From NCBI GenBank assembly GCA_020445165.1, contig JAGRHE010000099.1:1-9820 (forward strand): a stretch of DNA of 9,820 bases, in the 5' to 3' direction. The stretch comes from Gammaproteobacteria bacterium. Its GTDB lineage: Bacteria; Pseudomonadota; Gammaproteobacteria; Chromatiales; Sedimenticolaceae. The position numbers and the translations under genes were made by a program. Each line of letters opens with the position of its first letter. The stretch's first letter is position 1. This document shows, piece by piece, positions 7,349-9,820 of this stretch. The notes beneath the pieces were generated by a model, which saw only the letters and a list, made by a program, of their open reading frames with translations, had not been told where the DNA came from and made no database searches.

Positions 7349-7368
7349 AAAAATTCGCTAGATAGCGA
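7349..7368 (-). terminator. Weak terminator-like hairpin between tsaE and amiB
   Basis: On the minus strand TCGCT-ATCT-AGCGA (7368-7355) is followed by A then TTTTT (7353-7349), 15 nt past the tsaE stop. The stem is only 5 bp, so any termination is probably partial. It sits in a noticeably AT-rich patch (about 7319-7385) inside GC-rich DNA. The rest of the 102-bp gap to amiB shows no convincing promoter. Confidence 0.45.
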
Positions 7369-7382
7369 GTACTTCTATTTTA

Positions 7383-7856
7383 TTACTGGAGCTTGTCGGC
7401 CAGCCGCGCCAGAACTTCAGCCGGATACCCGTCACGGGCCTCGACCGCCAACCGACGTGCATCACCCAAATGGACGATACGTATGGCCAGATCCGGTTGC
7501 GGTAGCCAGCCCGCGCCCCGCTGCGGCCATTCCACCAGGACCAGCGCCGGCTCGGCGAGCAGCTCGCGCAGGCCGAGAAACTCCAGCTCGTCCGGGTCGG
7601 CAATGCGGTAGAGATCGAGATGATAGACGCGCCTGCCACCGACATCGTAAGGCTCGATCAGGGTGTAGGTCGGACTGCGCACCGGTCCTCGATGGCCGAG
7701 ACCGGCCAGGAAACCGCGCACCAGGGTGGTCTTACCGGCTCCCAGCTCCCCCTCGAGAAAGACCAGCAGGCGCAGCCCGGGAGCGCCCAGTGCGCTGGCC
7801 AGGGATTCGCCAAACGCCAGCTGTTCAGCCTCGCCATGCAGCTCCGTTTCAAGCAT
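7383..7856 (-). CDS. tsaE: TsaE, tRNA t6A37 biosynthesis ATPase
   Basis: TsaE is the ATPase that works with TsaB and TsaD to make N6-threonylcarbamoyladenosine at position 37 of ANN-decoding tRNAs. The 157-residue product has the expected size and signatures: Walker A GELGAGKTT (36-44), SPTYTLI (61-67), YHLDLYR (78-84) and VEWPQR (108-113). The ATG overlaps the last 8 bp of nnr, and a GGAG ribosome site (7864-7867) lies inside the nnr 3' end, so the two are probably translationally coupled. An in-frame start at 8021 would add 55 residues (MPACWPRLAM and on) that only shadow nnr, so I rejected it. Confidence 0.96.
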   Translation of the reverse strand: MLETELHGEAEQLAFGESLASALGAPGLRLLVFLEGELGAGKTTLVRGFLAGLGHRGPVRSPTYTLIEPYDVGGRRVYHLDLYRIADPDELEFLGLRELLAEPALVLVEWPQRGAGWLPQPDLAIRIVHLGDARRLAVEARDGYPAEVLARLADKLQ

Positions 7857-9372
7857 GCGGGATCTCCGGATTGACCAGGCTGCGCAGCCACGCCAGCAGG
7901 TCGCCGGCCAACAACCCGCGCTCACCCGAACACGCTGCCGCGTCACCGGCGGCCGCATGCAGGCAGACGCCCGACTCGGCCGCGTCGCGCACATCGCCAA
8001 CCTGGGCCAGCAGGCCGGCAATCACCCCGGTTAATACGTCACCCATTCCGGCGCTGGCCATACCCGGGTTGCCGTCACTGCAGATCGCCGGCGGCGTATT
8101 ACCTGCGCTGGCGATGATGCTGCCAACGCCTTTCAACACGACACTGCCGCCGAAGCGCCGCTGCAGCTGCCGGGCGGCATCCAGCCGCTGCGAACCGATC
8201 TCAGCCGTGCACACGCCGAGCAATGCCGCGGCCTCACCCGGATGCGGGGTCAGAATCCAGTCGTCGCGTCGTGTTGGCTCGAACGCCAGCAGGCGCAAGG
8301 CGTCGGCATCTACCACCAGCGGACGCTCGGCCGCCCTCGCCCTCTCCCACAATGCGCGCGCCCAGTCATCACTGCCCAGGCCCGGACCGATGGCAATCAC
8401 GCTTGCCTGGCGCAGCAGGTCATCGATCTGCGTACCCGCTTCGACCGCGTGGACCATGATCTCGGGCCTGGCCGCCAGCACAGCGGCGACATGCTGCGAC
8501 CGCGTCGCCAGGCTGACCCGGCCGGCACCAACCCGCAATGCGGCCTCGGACGCCAGGCGCGCCGCACCGCCCATGCCATGGTTACCGCCAATCACCAGGA
8601 CGTGTCCGAAATGGCCCTTGTGACTGTTCCGCGCGCGCGGCGTGAACTGTGTCGACTGCTTGCGCCAGTCGATCCGGCGCGCGCTCAATACCGTGCTGGC
8701 ATAGACCTGCGCCGGCAAACCCAGGCCGTCGAAATGAACGACCCCGCTACAATCGGGACCATCCGCCGTGTAAAGGCCGAGTTTCAGACCGATAAAGGTG
8801 ATGGTGACCGCGGCGCGAATCGCTGCCCCCATCACGCGCCCGCTGTCCGCATGCAACCCGGATGCGATATCCAGCGCCAGGCACGGAAGCCGACTCGCAT
8901 TGACCGCTTCGATGGCCTTGCGCCATGGACCCTCGACGTTGCGCTCGAGCCCGGTACCGAGCATCGCGTCGACGATCACATCACTCGCTGGGAGTTCGCC
9001 GGTAAAGTCGTCCCAGGATCCGCCGGATGCAGACCAGCGTCCAGCATTGCTCAGCGCATCACCGGAGAGACGTGACCGGTCACCCAGCTGCAGGACACGC
9101 ACGCTGAGTCCCTCGGCCTGGGCCAGGCGCGCGACCACGAAACCGTCGCCGCCATTGTTGCCGGTCCCGGTCAGCACCAGCACCCGGCGCGCATCCGGCC
9201 AGCGCTCCCGCAACAGCGACCAGGCCGCCTGGCCCGCACGTTCCATCAGTTCGGTGCCACTGATACCGAACCGCGTAGTCGCAAGTCGATCGAACTCGCG
9301 CACCTGGGCAGCGCTGTACAAGGCGCGCGGCAGTTCCCCCGTATCGGGCAGTGTGCGAAATTGCCTGTTCAC
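7849..9372 (-). CDS. nnr: Bifunctional NAD(P)HX epimerase / ADP-dependent NAD(P)HX dehydratase
   Basis: This repairs hydrated NADH and NADPH. The N-terminal YjeF_N half epimerises the R and S hydrates, and the C-terminal ribokinase-like half dehydrates the S form using ADP. The 507-residue product is close to the E. coli protein (515). The epimerase half shows LYSAAQVREFDRLA (about 18-31), TGTGNNGGDGFVVARL (68-83), DAMLGTGL (135-142) and LDIASGL (167-173). The dehydratase half shows HKGHFGHVLVIGGNHGMGGA (251-270), IGPGLG (328-333), VVDADALRLL (353-362), TPHPGE (375-380) and NPGMASAGMGDVLTG (435-449), with D445 the likely catalytic Asp. I chose GTG at 9372: the frame stays open further upstream, but that stretch only mirrors queG. 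No ribosome site is visible. Divergent from queG and overlapping tsaE, as in E. coli. Confidence 0.95.
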   Translation of the reverse strand: MNRQFRTLPDTGELPRALYSAAQVREFDRLATTRFGISGTELMERAGQAAWSLLRERWPDARRVLVLTGTGNNGGDGFVVARLAQAEGLSVRVLQLGDRSRLSGDALSNAGRWSASGGSWDDFTGELPASDVIVDAMLGTGLERNVEGPWRKAIEAVNASRLPCLALDIASGLHADSGRVMGAAIRAAVTITFIGLKLGLYTADGPDCSGVVHFDGLGLPAQVYASTVLSARRIDWRKQSTQFTPRARNSHKGHFGHVLVIGGNHGMGGAARLASEAALRVGAGRVSLATRSQHVAAVLAARPEIMVHAVEAGTQIDDLLRQASVIAIGPGLGSDDWARALWERARAAERPLVVDADALRLLAFEPTRRDDWILTPHPGEAAALLGVCTAEIGSQRLDAARQLQRRFGGSVVLKGVGSIIASAGNTPPAICSDGNPGMASAGMGDVLTGVIAGLLAQVGDVRDAAESGVCLHAAAGDAAACSGERGLLAGDLLAWLRSLVNPEIPHA

Positions 9373-9402
9373 TCTGACACGGCCAACGGCCGACCACCCG
9401 CT
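9373..9402. promoter_or_regulatory. 30-bp divergent gap between nnr and queG
   Basis: The two start codons face away from each other across 30 bp. The gap holds a short palindrome, CGGCC-AAC-GGCCG (9380-9392), and no Shine-Dalgarno-like sequence before either gene. There is no room for two separate promoters, so each must lie at least partly inside the other gene's 5' coding region. No good -35/-10 pair stands out. The boundaries depend on the start choices for both genes. Confidence 0.4.
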
Positions 9403-9820
9403 ATGCAAAGAAGTCCCGGAATCGATTACACCATGCTGGCACAGCAGATCAAACGCTGGGGCCGCGAACTGGGCTTTCAACAGGTCGGCATCACCGACAC
9501 CGACCTGGCAACGGCCGAGCGGCATCTCGACGCCTGGATCGAGCAGGGCTTTCACGGCGAGATGGATTACATGCGCACCCATGGTCGCAAGCGCACCCGG
9601 CCCGCGCTGCTGGTGCCGGGTACAGTCCGGGTCATCTCGGCACGCATGGACTACCTGCCCGATGAGCCGAATCCGGCGGCCATCCTCGACGATCCGGCGC
9701 GCGCCTTTGTCTCCCGCTACGCCCTGGGACGCGACTATCACAAGGTGCTGCGTCGCCGATTGCAGCGACTGGCGGACCGCATCACCGCACAGGTAGGTGA
9801 TTTCGGCTACCGCGCGTTCG
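9403..9820 (+). CDS. queG: QueG, epoxyqueuosine reductase (N-terminal part, cut by window edge)
   Basis: QueG is a cobalamin- and iron-sulfur-dependent enzyme that reduces epoxyqueuosine to queuosine in the wobble position of GUN-decoding tRNAs. The 139 visible residues match the family N-terminus: LAQQIKRWGRELGFQQVGITDTDL, HLDAWIEQGFHGEMDYM (42-58), ALLVPGTVRVISARMDYLP and FVSRYALGRDYHKVLRRRL (102-120). The cobalamin-site and 4Fe-4S cysteine regions lie beyond the edge. I chose ATG 9403 because the 11 residues before the first helix match the E. coli N-terminus length. ATG 9433 is an in-frame alternative giving MLAQQIKRW. Neither has a clear ribosome site. It is the only plus-strand gene and is divergent from nnr, as in E. 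coli. Confidence 0.95.
   Translation, partial: MQRSPGIDYTMLAQQIKRWGRELGFQQVGITDTDLATAERHLDAWIEQGFHGEMDYMRTHGRKRTRPALLVPGTVRVISARMDYLPDEPNPAAILDDPARAFVSRYALGRDYHKVLRRRLQRLADRITAQVGDFGYRAF

Noticed and set aside
9373..9741. Upstream extension of nnr by 123 residues
   Set aside because: The extension lies opposite queG and matches no YjeF N-terminus. The family-like sequence begins only at about the GTG at 9372.
8798..9796. A long plus-strand open frame across nnr and the start of queG
   Set aside because: It runs out of frame with queG and antisense to nnr, both of which have clear family motifs; its composition is Ser/Arg/Pro-rich like other shadow frames.
1..9820. Search for a defence, CRISPR, toxin-antitoxin, phage or secondary-metabolite system
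   Set aside because: All nine genes but the small DsrE-like one belong to a conserved housekeeping cluster. No direct-repeat array, transposase, integrase or tRNA attachment site is visible.

Overview
The window is high-GC DNA from a gammaproteobacterium. It carries almost exactly the gene order of the E. coli queG <-> nnr-tsaE-amiB-mutL-miaA-hfq-hflX-hflK region. Eight genes on the minus strand read leftward from about 9372 to 1. One partial gene, queG, reads rightward off the right edge. Identity rests on the near E. coli-like Hfq core, the MiaA, HflX and MutL signatures, and the synteny. The closest group cannot be fixed from sequence alone. A periplasmic DsrE-like protein, a MutL with an endonuclease motif and the GC content fit an environmental, perhaps sulfur-metabolising lineage (Chromatiales-like) better than an enteric. 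That placement is inference.

Layout in transcription order, right to left. At 9403-9820 (+) is the N-terminal part of queG (epoxyqueuosine reductase). A 30-bp divergent gap separates it from nnr (9372-7849, -), a fused NAD(P)HX epimerase/dehydratase. nnr overlaps tsaE (7856-7383) by 8 bp; tsaE is the ATPase for tRNA t6A. An AT-rich gap with a weak terminator-like hairpin leads to amiB (7280-5973), a septal amidase with AMIN, Amidase_3 and LysM domains. Next comes a small exported DsrE-like gene (5882-5457) that E. coli lacks at this place, then mutL (5372-3576). A 200-bp gap holding an imperfect inverted-repeat element precedes miaA (3375-2431). A 215-bp leader with a likely promoter and a GC stem-loop precedes hfq (2215-1955). 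A strong hairpin with a U-rich tail lies between hfq and hflX (1862-552). The start of hflK (469-1) runs off the left edge.

The genes form a housekeeping cluster: tRNA modification (queG, tsaE, miaA), metabolite repair (nnr), peptidoglycan splitting at division (amiB), mismatch repair (mutL), RNA chaperoning (hfq), ribosome rescue or splitting (hflX) and membrane protein quality control (hflK). I see no phage, CRISPR, transposase or toxin-antitoxin genes and no RNA genes. I did not find an undescribed multi-gene system. The points that depart from the E. coli arrangement are the DsrE-like insertion, the repeat element upstream of miaA, the putative terminator between hfq and hflX, the hfq leader structure and the MutL nuclease motif.
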